Below are positions 6,541 through 6,630 of a stretch of 6,630 nucleotides of DNA, one piece after another. The DNA comes from JAKSCF01 sp028279945 (GTDB lineage: Bacteria; Bacillota; Clostridia; Peptostreptococcales; JAAYPU01): the NCBI GenBank assembly GCA_028279945.1, contig JANQMT010000099.1, positions 1 through 6,630 on the forward strand. Direction: 5' to 3'. The notes beneath the pieces are model-generated. The model had not been told where the DNA came from and did no database searches. It saw nothing but the letters and a program-made list of their open reading frames with translations. Numbering within the stretch: position 1 is the first letter of the stretch; every line of letters begins with the position of its first letter. The position numbers and the translations under genes are program-made.

Positions 6541-6577
6541 AAAAAGCTTAGAATTCCAATAGAATACTAAGCTTTTT
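6541..6577 (-). terminator. Strong hairpin terminator upstream of the operon
   Basis: AAAAAGCTTAG (6541-6551) pairs perfectly with CTAAGCTTTTT (6567-6577). One mismatch follows, then ATTC/GAAT (6553-6556 with 6562-6565) around a 5-base loop. On the minus strand it runs into TTTTTTAATTTTT, so it probably ends a minus-strand gene lying beyond the right edge. The plus side is also T-rich, so it could work both ways. A minus-strand frame with a TAA at 6601-6599 might be the tail of that gene, but only ten codons are visible. Confidence 0.8.
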
Positions 6578-6600
6578 ACTTTTTCTCTATTTTTTCTTTT

Positions 6601-6618
6601 AAAATAAAATTTTATTTT
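6601..6618. repeat. Perfect 18-base A/T palindrome
   Basis: AAAATAAAATTTTATTTT is an exact palindrome at the right edge of the window. It contains only A and T, so it may be low-complexity sequence rather than a protein-binding site. Confidence 0.3.
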
Positions 6619-6630
6619 TTAATTCATCAA

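Noticed and set aside
1..6630. CRISPR arrays, tRNA or rRNA genes, insertion sequences
   Set aside because: I saw no spaced direct repeats, cloverleaf-like sequence, transposase motifs or terminal inverted repeats.

Overview
The window is AT-rich, has strong GGAGG-type ribosome binding sites and U-tailed hairpin terminators, and encodes a LytS-type sensor kinase with a 7TM-DISM-like receptor. This fits a low-GC Firmicute, most likely an anaerobic Clostridia member. That placement is inferred from style, because no taxonomic marker gene is present.

Left to right: (1) Bases 1-204 (+) hold the C-terminal end of a gene that begins outside the window. It has no start codon here, and it resembles the L-2-amino-thiazoline-4-carboxylic acid (ATC) hydrolase family. 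(2) Converging on it is a membrane histidine kinase (2209-287, minus) with an extracellular jelly-roll-like sensor, seven membrane segments and a LytS/YehU-type kinase core. No response regulator lies beside it. (3) The 380-base gap 2210-2589 holds the kinase promoter, a perfect 17-base palindrome that looks like an operator, and a strong terminator. (4) Bases 6380-2590 (minus) hold a probable three-gene operon: an AbgB-like M20 amidohydrolase, a multi-pass membrane protein built from two homologous halves, and a nitrilase-superfamily amidohydrolase. It is bracketed by hairpin terminators at 6541-6577 and 2488-2529. (5) Upstream of the M20 gene there is a weak promoter candidate and a 14-codon leader ORF with its own Shine-Dalgarno sequence.

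Taken together, the operon looks like a scavenging pathway for an amide-type compound. The membrane protein would import it, the M20 enzyme would cleave an N-acyl or amide bond, and the nitrilase-type Cys enzyme would hydrolyse a second C-N bond. The substrate cannot be read from the sequence. The ATC-hydrolase-like neighbour makes thiazoline/N-carbamoyl-amino-acid chemistry one testable option. The most novel-looking part is the duplicated membrane protein, which I cannot assign to a known transporter family. For three genes the ribosome binding site supports a start downstream of the longest possible ORF: kinase 2209, transporter 4731, nitrilase 3480.
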